The notes beneath the pieces are model-generated. The model had not been told where the DNA came from and made no database searches. It saw only the letters and a list, made by a program, of their open reading frames with translations. Position numbers and translations under genes: made by a program. 64,000 nt of DNA from Eudorina sp. 2006-703-Eu-15 (Eukaryota > Chlorophyta > Chlorophyceae > Chlamydomonadales > Volvocaceae): contig BDSI01000036.1 in NCBI GenBank assembly GCA_003117195.1, positions 333,960-397,959 of the forward strand, given 5' to 3'. Below are positions 1-12,400 of the stretch, piece by piece (position 1 is the stretch's first letter; each line of letters starts with the position of its first letter).

Positions 1-99
1 CGTCGACGAGGCAAGCGACGGACAGCTCCGGCGCCTCCTTTCTCGCGGCTCAGGTTTCTTAAACAACGCCAGCACCCATCGCCCTCGATTACCAGTCCT

Positions 100-144
100 G
101 AATGAATGAATGAATGAATGAATGAACGTTACAGCGGACCCCAA
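100..144 (-). repeat. (ATTC)n-tailed retroposon-like 3' end, copy 1
   Basis: Read on the minus strand, a TTTGGGGTCCGCTGTAACGT core is followed by a run of ATTC tetranucleotides. The same core and tail recur at 7585-7630 and 61632-61669 (+), 16137-16170 (-) and, diverged, at 6071-6103. A conserved end running into a short tandem tail is typical of non-LTR retrotransposon or SINE 3' ends. The family name is unknown to me. Confidence 0.6.
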
Positions 145-345
145 ACCCTAAACCCCAAAACCAACTGTCCTGCTGCTCGACGCACCCCTGGAGTTCGGGG
201 TGCCCAGGGACACCCGGACCGCCGCCCCCGTCGTGCCAAGCACCGCGCAGTGGCCCGCGGGCTCTACCCGCCGTTGGGCTCTTGGAGGAGCCCGACGCAC
301 CCGCTGTCTTAGTTACCACGACACTTGCCTGGACTAATGTAATCG

Positions 346-350
346 TTACA
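346..350 (-). terminator. Possible TGTAA polyadenylation signal
   Basis: The plus strand reads TTACA, which is TGTAA on the minus strand, about 340 nt past the stop of the 687-6772 gene. TGTAA is the usual poly(A) signal in Chlamydomonas. A 5-mer occurs often by chance, so this is weak. Confidence 0.25.
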
Positions 351-686
351 AGGTGGACCTGAGGCCCGACAGGGTGTTCCAACGGGCCCAGGTGGCTCGT
401 AGGCGCGTCATCTCAGCCTAGGACTGCGCACCCATCCTCCGTCACCCGCAGGGGGGGATATGCAGCCATACCGGCCAACACACCAGGTTACCAGCGCGCC
501 AGGATTGCCTCTCCTGGAAACCGCGCCAGACCCGCCGAATCACATGGCGGGGAGGGGGCCGGAGCCATTTGGCTAACATCCTTCTACATACCGCTAACCC
601 CTAACCCCGGCCACCCCTCAACTCGGCCACCTCTCAACCCCTTGACCCTCGGAATGCCCTCGCGCTGGCCCCTATAAGGACATCTC

Positions 687-3600
687 TTAGCCCTTTCCGA
701 CGGTGGGCATGCCGTACTGCCCGAACGCGACCTTCTCCAGCCGCCCCTCCTCCGCCCACCGGGCCAGGTAGGCGGTCAGGTGCTGCCGGCTGACGGACAC
801 ACGGGCCTGCCGCCCCAGGTGCTCCCGGATGGACTTGGGCGTGCGACAGCCGGCCTGGGGCCCGAGGGACCGACCCATGGGTCGGGAGGGGAGGGGAGGG
901 ACCAACCCACGGGTCGGGATGAGTTATGGGCGCGGGCCGATGCGCATGCGTGTGGCTGGGTGGGTGCAACTCCGAGGGGTTCGACGCTCCTCTCCAGGTA
1001 TGCAAGTAGGGACCGCAACGAGGGAACCGACAGCGCCGTGAGACTTCGGGGCTGCCCGTCAGGCCATCATCAGCGCTCTGAGCATGATGCCCTGCAGTAC
1101 GCGTGGGTCTGCGACGAGACGGGCACGACAGCGCCCGACAGCTGCCCGTATGCGCAAACAACCAAAGGGTGGGGGGGTGCACCAGTGCTCTAGTCGTCCA
1201 GTGCGACTGCGGGACGGCTGTTTGGTGTCCCCTTCACCACCTGGCGACGTGACACGGGACACGGGACAAGGGGGAAGGGGCGAGGGGGCAATAAAGAGGG
1301 GGAGCTCTGGGGTCCCCCCTCACCTGGATGGCAGCAGAGACCGATTGGAAGCTCAGCGCGTTGCGGTTCCGGCCCCGTCGGTCCGTCCGCATCTGCAGCC
1401 CGGCCAGACGCGCCAGCTCCGGCAGCCGACCGGCATGCCGTACAGTAATGCCGTACGCGAGGTCGTGGCGGCCTGCCGCGTGCAGCTCGCCGAGGGTGGG
1501 CATCCGCGCCCACGTCCGGTCTTCCTCCTGCTGTCCCGGCGCCACCCCGTCGGCCACCGCTCCTGACCCCGACGCGGTCAGGGGCTCTGGAACCCGTTCC
1601 GCGTCTGTGGGCGGCAGTGACCCATGGGTCCCATGCAGGTGCGCGTCGGACAAGCCGGATGGCGGCTGCTGTCTCCGAGGTCGGCCGCGGCGGCGTGGCG
1701 GCGCCGCCGCGGCAACTGTTTCTCCGTCTTCGGCGCCCTCGGCCCCATCTTGGCGGAGGCGCCGTCGAGAATCCTGATCCCCGTACGAGTCCCCGTCCCC
1801 GCCGCCGTCGCGACCAACTGTCTCACGTTCCGCCCCACACGATCGTACGGCAGCAGTGCCACCGCCTTCGGGGCAGGTTGCACCATCGCCTGCGCCGCCG
1901 CCGTCACCGACCACCTCAGGGCCCATCGACGCCTCCGTCACCGCCACCGCAGCTGGCGCCGGTCCCGTCCCCGCCGCCGCCGCCGCCGCCGCCGCTTCGC
2001 GGGCCGCCGCCGTCACCTTCTCGGCGGCTGCGAAGGCCGCCAGCTCTCGCGCCAGGTCCTCCAGGTCGTCCCAGCGGCCGCGGGGGCGGCTGGCGGCGCT
2101 GCGCCGCGTGCGGATACCCAGCTGCTCCCGGAGCTCCGGTTGACGTCGTACGGCAGCCAGCAGCGCCGCGTGGCCCGCTTGGCTCAGGTCGCGAGAGGTG
2201 GGCATCTCGCCTTGCGGCGGAGAGGGGAGGGTGTGTGTGTGTGAGAGAGGCGGAGGGCCACAGGTCCAGATACCGTACCATAACCTCAACATGGCGGATA
2301 AGCGCATTGGCCTATCCGTACATACGGGGGTATACCGTATTTCCCGTTGTTTAATGGTTGTTAGCAGGGGTTGCAGGACACCCCGCGGGTCTGCCCCGGT
2401 GGTTGGGACCGCGGGGGGTGCTCAGCGGTCCTCCGGGTCCCCCTCTCCCACACCCCCGCGGCTACACCGCCGTTTGTTACAGGTCGGTAAAGCGTCGGTT
2501 ATTTCGGCATGGGTCGGGTCCGCGGCGCACATTGCTTACTGGTGCATCTGGCAGCAGCGCGGCCGGCGCCACCGTGCTCACCTGCACCACCTCATTTCCA
2601 CTGTCATGCCAGGTACTTCGCCACGTAAATATTCTAAATGCTTCTGGGTGTCCTCAGGTTAGTTTCTGGATTTGGGTTTTCTTCTCTTTTTAACCCCCAA
2701 GACCGTCATTAAGAGAAACCTCAACGGTCATCAATCCGCCCATGTCCCACTCACCCGGCGGGAGCTGGAGCTCCCGGGCCACGGCAGCGAGCTCCCGCCG
2801 TACGGCAGCGGGACTGTCGTACAATCGCTTGGCCCGGGCCCACGTGACCCGCCTGCCCAGTTGCGCCGCGACTTGCAGGTACCCCCCGTGGTACATGATG
2901 GCGTTGTGCAGGTCCGTACGACCGGCTGCAGCCCGGCGTGTCGACAGGTGTACAAGAAAAGGGGTTGGGGGCCCGGCGGGTGGCGGTCCGGGGGGCCGGA
3001 CGGCGGGTGGGTGTTGAGGAGAGCATGTCGGGGGCTCGGGTGCGGGTTTGAACACGGGATGGGGGTGGGGGGTATAGGAAATTGGTAGACATATTCAAAC
3101 TGCGCTGGTGGGGGGGCCTCCGGGGTCGGGGGTCGGCCCTGCCGTACCACGCATCCGCCCCAGCTGACCCCTTCCGCTCGGGTTCTCATACACCGCATGT
3201 CTATATGTCGTGTGTGTTGCTTAGGCAGGCAGAGCAGGAGTGCGTGATATGTGAGGGGCCGAGTGGCGCCCAATAGTTTGCCCGTATGCGTATATAATAT
3301 GCCCGTTGCCCGACCCATATAATAAATAAAAGGCTGTGTGTGTACAAAAGCCCGGCGAAGTGAGGGCCCGGCTGAATGCCACCGATGCGTCCAGCTGTTG
3401 GCCTCCAGGTTGTGACTCAACCTTCCGGTACCCACAGGGTAGGGTGGGGTAGGGTGGGGTAGGAACGCAGCACCGCACCGCGCGTTGTCCGTGATGCCCC
3501 GGGCCACCAGCAGCACAGCGGGATACAACTCGGGAAGTAGCACGCCAACACGGACCACATCCCCCCCCCAGTATCTGGGTGTTCGGGTATATGTCTTTTT

Positions 3601-6600
3601 TCAATTTACCCCCCCCCCCACACACACACACTCAGTTTCTTTTTATACACACTCAGTTTCTTTTAACCACGTTATCTTTTCCGTTGCTCTGGCAGCAGCG
3701 CAGTTTGAATGTGTCTACCAATTTCCGATACCCTCCCACCCCGCTCCCCACCTCGGCGCACCAGCGCCTGCGAGGGCATGACCCGGTCCGCTGCCGCCTC
3801 TGCCACCACCCAGCGCGCGCCCCCGCCCCCGCCTCCTCTGCCGCCCCCGCCCCCGCCTCGAGAGTCGTTCGGGCCTGCCTCCTCGACTGAACCCGACGGC
3901 TGGCCCTGGCCCTGGCCCTGGTGGTGCTGGTGGTGGCGGCCGCTGGGAAGGCGGCGGAGGGGTTGCGGGCGGCGCCATGTGGTCCGCTGACTGATCTGCG
4001 GAGTACGGAATACGGAAGGGTCCAAAGTGCGGAGGAGTACGCAGTTCGAAGCAAGGCGAGCGGATGGGTGAGGAGTCCGGACCGGAAATGGGCGATTCCC
4101 ACTCATGACTGGCAGCCTCAACCGTCAGGTCACGTTCGCCCCCCCCTACCCGGCGTCCCTCCCTCCTCCTGGTTCCCTGGAGGGACCCTACCTGGTTGAA
4201 GAAGTAGGTGCGGTCCGGGGTGTCCGGGTGTGGCAGCTCCACCCAGCCGGCCGCCACGAAGGCCGCCAGCTCCTCCCCCAGCCTCTGCCAGCTGTCCGCC
4301 CCGCTCCAGTAGCCCCGGGGCCGGCGGGCGCAGCGCAGGCCCAGCTGCAGAGCCACCTGGAGGCCACCGGGTGTGTGTGTGGGGGGGAGAGGTAAGAAGG
4401 GAGAGGGAAGGGGGATGCGGAAGACGAGAGCTGGAATCGACAAACGTTTGGCAACACCCGGTTGGGAGGGAGACGGGTGGGCCGCCCGCCGCTGAAGGAA
4501 GAGCGCTGCGCAGCACAAGAGCTGGAACACGAGCACATGGGGCGTCGGGGGTGTGCAGTCTGGGAGGCTCACCGGCTCCACCTCCCCACACGTAGTCCCA
4601 CGGGAGCCCCACCCTGGAGTGCCCCACCCTGGAGTGCCCCACCCTGGAGTGCCCCACCCTGGAGTGCCCCACCCTGGAGTGCCTCACCCTGGAGTGCCTC
4701 ACCCTGGAGTGCCCCACCCTGGAGTGCCCCACCCTGGAGTGCCCCACCCTGGAGTGCCCCCGCTGTGCGTCGGCGCGTCAGGGTAGGCTCACAGGCAGCC
4801 CCACCCCACCAACTCCCCACCCTCCAAGCTCCCCACCGCACCACGGGCACACCAAGCACAGTGAGCGGCCACCACGGCTCCCGCCCCGCCCCCCTTGGAA
4901 CCCCCTGATTTTCCACGCCCTTATTCTCGCTTCAAATCCCTGGCACCTCGCTGAAGCCCCCCGCCTCCATCACCAGCTCCACCAGGTCCAGGCGCCCAGC
5001 TTCCACCAGCTGCCGCCGGGTGGGCATCACCCCAGCCGCCCCAGCAGGACCACAGGCAGACCGGCTGGGAGGGCCCTGAGCCTCTTCCTTCGCCGCCAAC
5101 TTGGTGGCACCAGCGCCAGCACCAGCGCCAACAGCAGTCGAACCTTCGGGGACCTGATGTCGGGCGGGCAACGCCTGGCCCAGCTGCCCGAGCTCCCGCC
5201 GCAGCAGCTGGAGCAGCAGGCTCCTGCGGCCCTGCTCCAGCAGCCCTTGGGGGGGCCAGGAGAGGGCGGAGAGGGGGCATGGACGGCGCGCGGAGACGGC
5301 CAAGGTACGCCTCCACTTGATCCAAAACACCATGTGCGCACTCTGGGGTTTAGTGCCCGGGGGTGGGTGTAGGATCTGCTCCGCACCCCGGCAAGTATCC
5401 TCTGCGAAGACAGAGACATGCCCATGCAATCAGTTCACACACACATACACACACACCGGGTTGCAAATCTGAACACACCGGGTCGGGCGGGTTCTTTTTA
5501 TAAACACACATACACCGTCGCCGTCATTGACGTGCTGACCTGCCTTGTACGCCTAAACCCCCATTCACCAGGAACCCCACGCTCCACGCAGACCAGCTTT
5601 CAGCGCCGTGGGCAGACGCCCCAACAACCTCGAAATCTGGCTGCAGCGCCCCGCCCCCCCGGGCCCTTCTTTCTGACCCCAGGCAGTCGAAACGCACCAG
5701 AAGGCGGCTCCACGAGCAGCACACGAGACGCAATGTCCCCGTACGGCATCACCTCTGGATCCAGTCGTACGATGAACTCCTCATGGCCGATGAAGTCGTA
5801 CCGCGGTAGGGCGGCGTCACGTACCGAGCGCAGCAGGACGTGCGTTGAGCCGGCCGGCCCCGTCTGCACATGGCGGTCGTCCTCGGGCCCGGAATCGATT
5901 GCACCGGGCCCAGGTACTGGCCTTCGACCGCCCTTGATGGCGGTGGGGGTATTGGCAGGGATGCTATGGCGGATGCGCGCCCTGGCCTTGTCAGCAGGAC
6001 CGTGCCCGTTGTCGCCCTCGGGCGTTGCGCTTGCTGCAGCGGCGGGGCAAGGGGCCATCAGTGGGCAATCAGGGGTCCACTGTAACGTTCATCCATTCAA
6101 TCAAGGCGGCCCTTGCTGCCACCGCAAATATCTAGGGTGTTATGGAAAGCTCAGTCCCCGCCTATTGAGTGCCCAAGTGAGGAGATACTTTAGAGCATAT
6201 GGGGAGCATCGGAGACGGGGACACGGTGATGCGGTTCGTGTGTGTAGGTAGCAACATGACCTACCTGCGCCAATGTCGCGCGGGGCCGCTGTGTTGAGAA
6301 CCTCCACGACCTGCCCCAAGCTCCAGCGCTGACCTTCGCTGTCGCTGCTGCTGACGTCGTGCCAGTCAGCTGATCCGCCATGCGTGGCAGTGTTTGGCGG
6401 GCTGCTGCGGCGCCGATGTCTCGAACGGGGGAAACCGCCCGCCTGGGCCGGGCTCCGCAGAAGTCGCAATTCCCATCCTAACAGGCGCTGAGGGTCATTT
6501 TGGAGCTTTGCAAGTACCGCTGGTAAGGGGAGAGGAGCGGAGGGCCGTGCGGGATTCGTGCGCCGCTGAGAGACAGAGTCGGGGCCGGTGCTCGCGAGCG

Positions 6601-6772
6601 GGGTGTCTTTCTCTTTCTTGTTGCAATTACAAATTGTATTCGGGTGAGATTTACGTAATGCTGGCCAAAGGCAACAAGTCAAATGCTGCTCAAGGCATAG
6701 CGACAACCGTGCCGGGCACTGAGTTGTTGGAAGACTGGCCAAGCGTGAAGGTCTGGAAGGAGTTTGTAACAT
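687..6772 (-). CDS. Organelle-targeted(?) protein with tandem 'MP..L..aGRxDL' repeats
   Basis: Eight-exon model with consistent phases: 6772-6265, 5916-5698, 5245-4947, 4356-4192, 3899-3752, 2925-2755, 2210-1324, 854-687 (TAA), giving 854 residues. The N-terminus (MLQTPSRPSRLASL...) looks like a transit peptide. The body carries repeats of the form MPxxxxL..AGRxDL...GG...VA..LG, linked by W-(x)n-L..ELAAF segments. Examples are MPTRRQLVEAGRLDLVEL, MPSQALVRR|AGRTDLHNAI (across a splice), MPTSRDLSQAGHAAL and MPTLGELHAAGRHDLAYG. A WW-like stretch (RTYFFNQ) follows the second repeat. The last exon (KSIREHLGRQ...YLARWAEEGRLEKV) resembles a small helical, winged-helix-like domain. Similar repeats are, from memory, found in the N-terminal parts of plastid PTST2/PTST3-type proteins, but no CBM48 is present. 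The function is unknown. The start at 6772 and the boundaries of the first two exons and the 3899 acceptor are the least certain parts. Confidence 0.6.
3073..3106 (-). repeat. Intronic 45-bp element, copy 1 (sense)
   Basis: The minus strand reads CAGTTTGAATATGTCTACC followed by AATTTCCTATACC and a C-rich tract. It lies in the intron 2926-3751 of the minus-strand repeat-protein gene, in the sense orientation, about 150 nt before the next exon. It is the same element as at 37036, 38240, 38469, 40976, 49645 and 55334. Confidence 0.65.
3685..3735 (+). repeat. Intronic 45-bp element, copy 2 (antisense)
   Basis: The plus strand reads CTCTGGCAGCAGCGCAG, then TTTGAATGTGTCTACCAA and TTTCCGATACCC. It sits in the same intron as copy 1 but in the opposite orientation, making it the one clear antisense copy in the window. 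Confidence 0.65.
4606..4755. repeat. 15-bp minisatellite, 10 units, intronic
   Basis: Ten head-to-tail units of GCCCCACCCTGGAGT, two of them with GCCTC in place of GCCCC. The array falls in the intron 4357-4946 of the minus-strand repeat-protein gene. Its length is divisible by three, so it is open in several frames, but it is not part of the spliced model. Confidence 0.9.
6071..6103 (+). repeat. Diverged retroposon-like end
   Basis: AGGGGTCCACTGTAACGTTC followed by ATCCATTCAATC is a degraded version of the GGGGTCCGCTGTAACGTTC(ATTC)n end seen at 7585 and 61632. It lies in the intron 5917-6264 of the minus-strand gene, antisense to that gene. Confidence 0.5.
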
Positions 6773-9437
6773 AATGCAGTTTGTGTGTGATTTTCACAGT
6801 ACAGGACCTCATCAGGCATGTTCCTCAACCTTCACATACATTCTTCTGATGCTTACTTAAGTTGGGGCGGCCATGGTAATACTTTTATCCGTGTCACGTC
6901 CGGTTGAATCCGGTTGCGAATTCGCTGCTGTGTACAGTATTTTGCTAACTTGCTATGTTCAATCGTTGCGGTTGGCGATTATTAGCTGGCGTGCTGTGCG
7001 TGCTGCTGGGTCGCGGACTACCAGACATAACTTAGACGCTACAGCACTTACGGACAATACGGGTGTGTTGTGTGGTCGCCACATGAAGCGGAAGTGCTCA
7101 CCCGAAAGTACGGCAACCAGATCGCGAGACACAAAACTTCTGACTGCCTATCCCGCCGACAGTTGGCACCGCACTGGCTAGCCGACTGCTGCGCCACGGC
7201 TTGGCACGAACGTCAACGGTTCACGACGCCCTCGCTCGGGGGCCTGTCGCAGGAGTGTCTCCTGGCACCGGCGATCCCTCGGAGGGACCCACGGTGACCT
7301 TCACGCATTCACTTTTGGGCCTACGCTAGCGCGCAGGCGTCCGTTAGTCAGTCAACTTGACTTCATGAACGAAGTGACGTCACAGCGGACCCCACATAAG
7401 GATCATTGATCACGGGAAGCCCCTCCCCGAGGCGAGTGCCCCACATCCGCCCGTGCGTCCGTTGGGGGGGGGGGGTGAGAATGCGAGGGAAGCGACTGTA
7501 GGTGTGGGATATGCATTGGGGAGGTCCGTACAGCAGCGTGTCCGAAACTCCGCATGGGACATGATTATTAAGTACGTCGATCCCTTTGGGGTCCGCTGTA
7601 ACGTTCATTCATTCATTCATTCATTCATTCAAGTACAGCGGACCCCACGGTTCATCGGTGATAGCCAACGGCGACAGCCGAAGCTTCCTCACCATACACT
7701 GCATGGGACAAGGTGATTTTGGCAACGATCAGTGCAGTGGAGCTATTGTGGGGGCAGGGGGGCATGGATGTGGCCGTGTCAGATGGCCCGGGACGTGTCC
7801 CCGGGTGAACAGTGTGGTACTGAACATGGGGACCACATCCGCGCGGCTTGACTTCTCATGCCGCCTCACAGGGCGTTGGGGCCCTGGGGGCTGATGCTGA
7901 TTTGGCGCGGCACGTCCCATCCACGTGCTACTTGGCAACAAGGGAATCGCGCCAACGCCGAAATGTTCCGAAGCGTGTTGGATCCCTGCACTCGTTATCA
8001 GGAGCTGCAGGTTTGCGGGCAAGGTAGGTACTGAATCCGAGCTGGCGGCCGTCAGTTCGCGAATTGCGAAACCCATTCCACCAGGCTCCACCAGACGTAC
8101 GACTTCAACCATACGACCGTTGCCGGGACACCCCGCACCTTGCCTTCTACCACACCAACTTGCGACCCCTCTCCTGCCTCTCCTACGCCCGCTTAGAAAC
8201 AAGTTCTGTAGCTATGCTCCAAAATTGCACTTCCCATTCGCGGTGCGGGGGGTGGGTGAGGAGGCTTCGGCTGTCACTGGTGACCCGCGCGGTGCTTTGC
8301 TAACAAGGTCTCAACAAGTTCATCGATTCAATGGCAACAGAACAAATGTGTTGTTGATGATTTCACTGATTCCGCAGCAAAGAATGTTGGCACTGGCTGT
8401 CACCGATAGGAAACGGTGCCCGCTTTGCCCTGCTTGTTTGTTGTTGATACGTGGGTTCGGGATTTGCTGTTTTGATCCAGCACCGCATGACTACCCGAAT
8501 CCATTGTCAGCCTCAGCTGTGGGCGGGGTTTTGATGATGGCTTCCTTAGCCAAGCGCCAGCATGCACCACATTCAAAGGGCCATGAATTTCTGTGAAAGG
8601 CTGTAAATTAGGTTGTACTTGTTAGAATTTCTTCGGCGACGTTGACAGTTGAAGCAGTTGGAAGCGCTTGCGCAACGGCGCAGCTAGAAGTTAAGACTGC
8701 GCGGGCATACAGTATAACTGAACCCCAAACAAAGTTTCAAACCAAGTCGCACCGTTGTTTCCTAGCCCATCTCTGCCCAGGTGTGCTCCGTGCGTACTTC
8801 AGATAATTCAGACGCATCGAACGCCGGAGCACTGTACTACAATCCCTAGGCCCCATCCATATGCACACAGAAAATTAATTCCTGATAAAGCGCCTGGGTT
8901 TCGTTAACTTTACGTATGGACCTTCAGTTCCAATGCGCGCACTCCAGCTAGTACGACAAGTGTGAGTAATAGCAAATAACTTGGAGGTTCGTTCTCACTG
9001 GAGCATGGGAAGATTATGTTCAGCGACATAATGTAACAAATATTGCAGGTAAAACTCAACGGAACATGCTGTTTCGACTGAAAGAAACGTCCGGCGTCGA
9101 GGTAATGGTGCATGGACTGGATAGGACATTGATGAGAGGCTTACAGGAAACGAAGAGAACCTGGAGGGATCTTGTCTCGCATTACTACATTGGGGTACTG
9201 ACAGGGAGCTTCGAATGCACTTCACGTACGACGCGCCCCGCAGTCTACGAAAGGCCAGCACGAATATATAAGTGACTGTTGCACTTGTAAAAAAATATGT
9301 ATTTGCGTTGTTCTGCATAACAATCGTGCGGGCGACCGCAGGGAATCACAGAACCGGAGGCTAACGATGCGATCTGCTGGCTTGGGAAAAAACAGAATGT
9401 TGCCGCAAGGTAATTCGGTTCTGTATTAGTAGTTTTG
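6773..9437. other. Divergent intergenic region, no gene seen
   Basis: This is the interval between the start of the minus-strand repeat-protein gene and the start of the first cysteine-peptidase gene. It must hold both promoters, but I see no TATA box or other element I would stand behind. It contains a retroposon-end palindrome at 7585-7646. ORFs of up to about 220 codons here have no recognisable domain and no coherent splicing. Confidence 0.45.
7585..7646 (+). repeat. Retroposon-like end with inverted second copy
   Basis: TTTGGGGTCCGCTGTAACGT (7585-7604) runs into repeated ATTC (to about 7630). It is followed at 7634-7646 by TACAGCGGACCCC, the exact inverted copy of the 13-mer GGGGTCCGCTGTA at 7588-7600. 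The result is an imperfect hairpin with the tetranucleotide run as its loop. Confidence 0.65.
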
Positions 9438-12400
9438 ATGCCCACTCTGCGACATTTGGCCGGCAAGTCTTTACTCTTGGTCCCGTATGACTTGTCGCTA
9501 GGGCGCCCGACAGTGATCAGGGTGCTACTCTTTATTATGGCAATCTGTTTGCCATGCCTGGTAACTCCCGGTAAGTGATACTCGTCAGTGAGGAGTTCTC
9601 AGAATGCCGTCGAAGTCGGGGCAGTCGGGGTCCGGCAGTCACTGGCAGTCATTCAGTCGACGTTTGCTGGGCAGGCATGCGCTTGTGCAGATATGCGTGT
9701 ATTTCAAAAATAATTCCATCAACTCGGTCCTTTAGGAGGGAGCGACTGGGAATGCCGCATCCTAGCTAGCCCGTTCAGGCTTTTTGATGTGCTACTTAAG
9801 GCCAGCTGCTATGTCCATAGGATGGCTACATTCCTTATACACATTATGGTTATAACTTAACGGTCAGACTAACTTAACGGTCAGACGCGTACACTTCTTT
9901 CTGCCTCGCTTTTAGACGTACGTTGCCGCCGTGACGTACGTTGTTCAAGGTGGCGTCAGATGTGCGTTCCCCGCCCTCTTTCCCCTCCCCCTCTCCCCGC
10001 GACGCTGCCCGCTGGTCATAGCTTGCAACAAGCCGCCAGTCGTCTCCGGATATGACTTCCATTTGCTCAAGGAAGTGCCAAATGCCTTCGTCATCACGAC
10101 TATCTCCCCGTTGCCCACGGCTTTGGTTGCAATCGCCGCCGCGTGCAACTCCTCCGCGCGCTGCAACGGCTTCAACACGCGCGGCGCGCTGCTGACGCTG
10201 CCGCTCAACCCCGTCTATTCCGTCATGGATCCGACAAGCGCGACTGGATGCGACGGTGTGTTCAGCGCCAACAGGACCATGAGCGGTCTCGACTTGCCGG
10301 TACGACACTGGCTGGTTATTTCTTGCCTTGAGGACGCGACGGCGTGGCAATCTCTTGATAACATCATTCAGTCAGCTGCATCTGCCCGTTTGCGCCATCC
10401 ACATCGACCATCTGCGGGGTCCTCGAGTGCTGAATAGTCCGTGTTATGGGTTCCCATCTGTGACGGCGGGGCAACTCGTGCGGACACCTTGTGAACACCT
10501 TTCCGCCCGGCCCTGTGTGTGGTTCCCTCTCCGCCCCTCTCCGCCCCTCTCCGCTCGGCCCTGCATGCTCGCGTGTGCAGCAGCCAAGTACCATTGCGCA
10601 ACCCGCCAACTGCAAAACGCAAAACGCCCCCCTCAACTCCACTCCGCGCCCGCGCCCCTTGTCGCGATCCCCGCTCCTCCCCCCTCAGGCTGACACGGCT
10701 GATAAGCTCCGGCAGGACACGCAGGGCCTCAATATGGTGGCAGCTGCAACCGCGGCGAAAACGGTGGGTGGGTAGGTTGGGGAGTGGGCGAGTGTTGCTT
10801 AGAGGCAGAGGGCTAGCCACGGTTGGGGAGGTGGCTAGGTTGGTTGGCTTCCTGTTGGGCTCGTTGGCTGGTAGCTGGCTTGGTTGGCTGCTGGGTGCTG
10901 CGCAAGGACCAGAGCTGCGCCCGTCAAAGGCGCGCTGCCTCAAAGATGTATGAGTGCACCTGGAAACGAGCGCGCAGTCCACCTCCCCTGAAAGGGAATG
11001 TGGCGGGGAGGGCCGCTCAGCAAGCCTCACCTTCTGAGGAACCAAAGAGCCGGGCAGCGGCCCCGCCTCCGGAACAGTCGGTCAGGGACCTAGGGGCTCC
11101 CTGGCCCTTCGCGTCAGTGGTGGCGGGATCGGCACTTGACGATAGTGTCCAGGATGCAAAGGATCTCCTCACGTTGATCGTACGCACGCTGCCATGCGAT
11201 GTGCACAACTGTACATCCACTAGGGCCCCAGGTCCAGCCGTCCCACAGTCCCTCCATGATCTCTTAGCTTCGTCCCCCTTCGCCCTCCCTCCCCCCATCC
11301 CCGCTTCCCACTCGCAGGTGGCGGCGAGGCTGAAGCAGCAGGGCATCTCCGTGACTGCGGCGGCGGCTAACCCCACCCTCATCACTTCGGCTTTCTCAGC
11401 TGCCAAGGTGTGTTCAGGCCGCCCCCTCCGCGCGAATGGTTGCGCACTCTGTGTTGGGCTGCGGGGCTGTTGCGCTGCGCACCGTATTATTAGACGTTCT
11501 CATCGACCTGTCGTAACGTTGCCACTGCCGGTCTGGATGGCGTGTCCACCAAATATTTTGTGACGGTCCTCTGCCTCAGGGCCGCTGCACCGAACCCACT
11601 CACCCACCCGCCTACCCGAATGCTGGTTAGGGTGCTGCCCTCCTTTACCGTCGTTTAATTCCGCCCCTCCGCCTCTTGCGTTTGCCCTACCTCTCCGCCG
11701 CCGCAGACCCCGCTGGCTCAGGTCAGTGCCAGCACGGGCAGCTACACGTCCACCGCCGTACTGGCTGCCCTGCTGTACCCGATCTGGGACTCGCGAGCGG
11801 CCAACAACAGCGCCCGCAACTGGGTCTCCCCCGTTAAGGACCAGGGCAACTGCGGCTCGTGCGTGGCCTTCGCTGCCGCCGCCGCGGCGGAGACCTCCGT
11901 GGCCGCAGCCAGCGGACTGTCCAGCAATAACCTGGATTTCTCCGAGGAGTGGTGGGTTCGGATTGTGGGTCGGGTGTGGAACGGGTTTAGGGTTCGGGGC
12001 GGGTTTCGGGGTTTCGGCGGCTTGATGTGCTGCAAATGAATCAGCGATTCGGGGAGCGCGAAGGGGACGTCCCGGTGTGAAGAGTTGTCTTGTGTTAGGC
12101 GCCACGGACAAGACAGCAGCAGTGCGCCGCCAATCCAGCCATTTAGGGGAACGGCCAATTCGGGCGCAACCGTGTCTGTCCCTGCGGCAACGCGGCACCC
12201 AACGCTCGCTGTGTAGCGCCTGACGGGGTCATTACTTGTTATTGGCCGCCCCCCTTGTGGTCGTCCGTCACAGTTGTTTGCCTAACATCTCATATATATA
12301 CATATTTTTTGGGGGTGTATATACATGGCATACGAATGGCAGGGCCCGGAATGACGCCTAACCACACTGTAACGTTGCTACTACTGCAATTAAATTACCC

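Larger units (their letters stand above)
1..686. other. Non-coding 3' flank of the repeat-protein gene
   Basis: No convincing exon is seen here. The stretch lies downstream of the minus-strand gene ending at 687 and holds an (ATTC)n-tailed repeat end at 100-144. Short open frames on both strands lack splice-consistent continuation or any recognisable domain. Confidence 0.5.

Noticed and set aside
3479..3574. Candidate exon on the minus strand (RYWGGDVVRV...LLVARGITDN) for the repeat-protein gene
   Set aside because: It resembles a repeat fragment, but its phases fit neither neighbour, whereas exon 3899-3752 joins exon 2925-2755 exactly and completes an AGRxDL motif.
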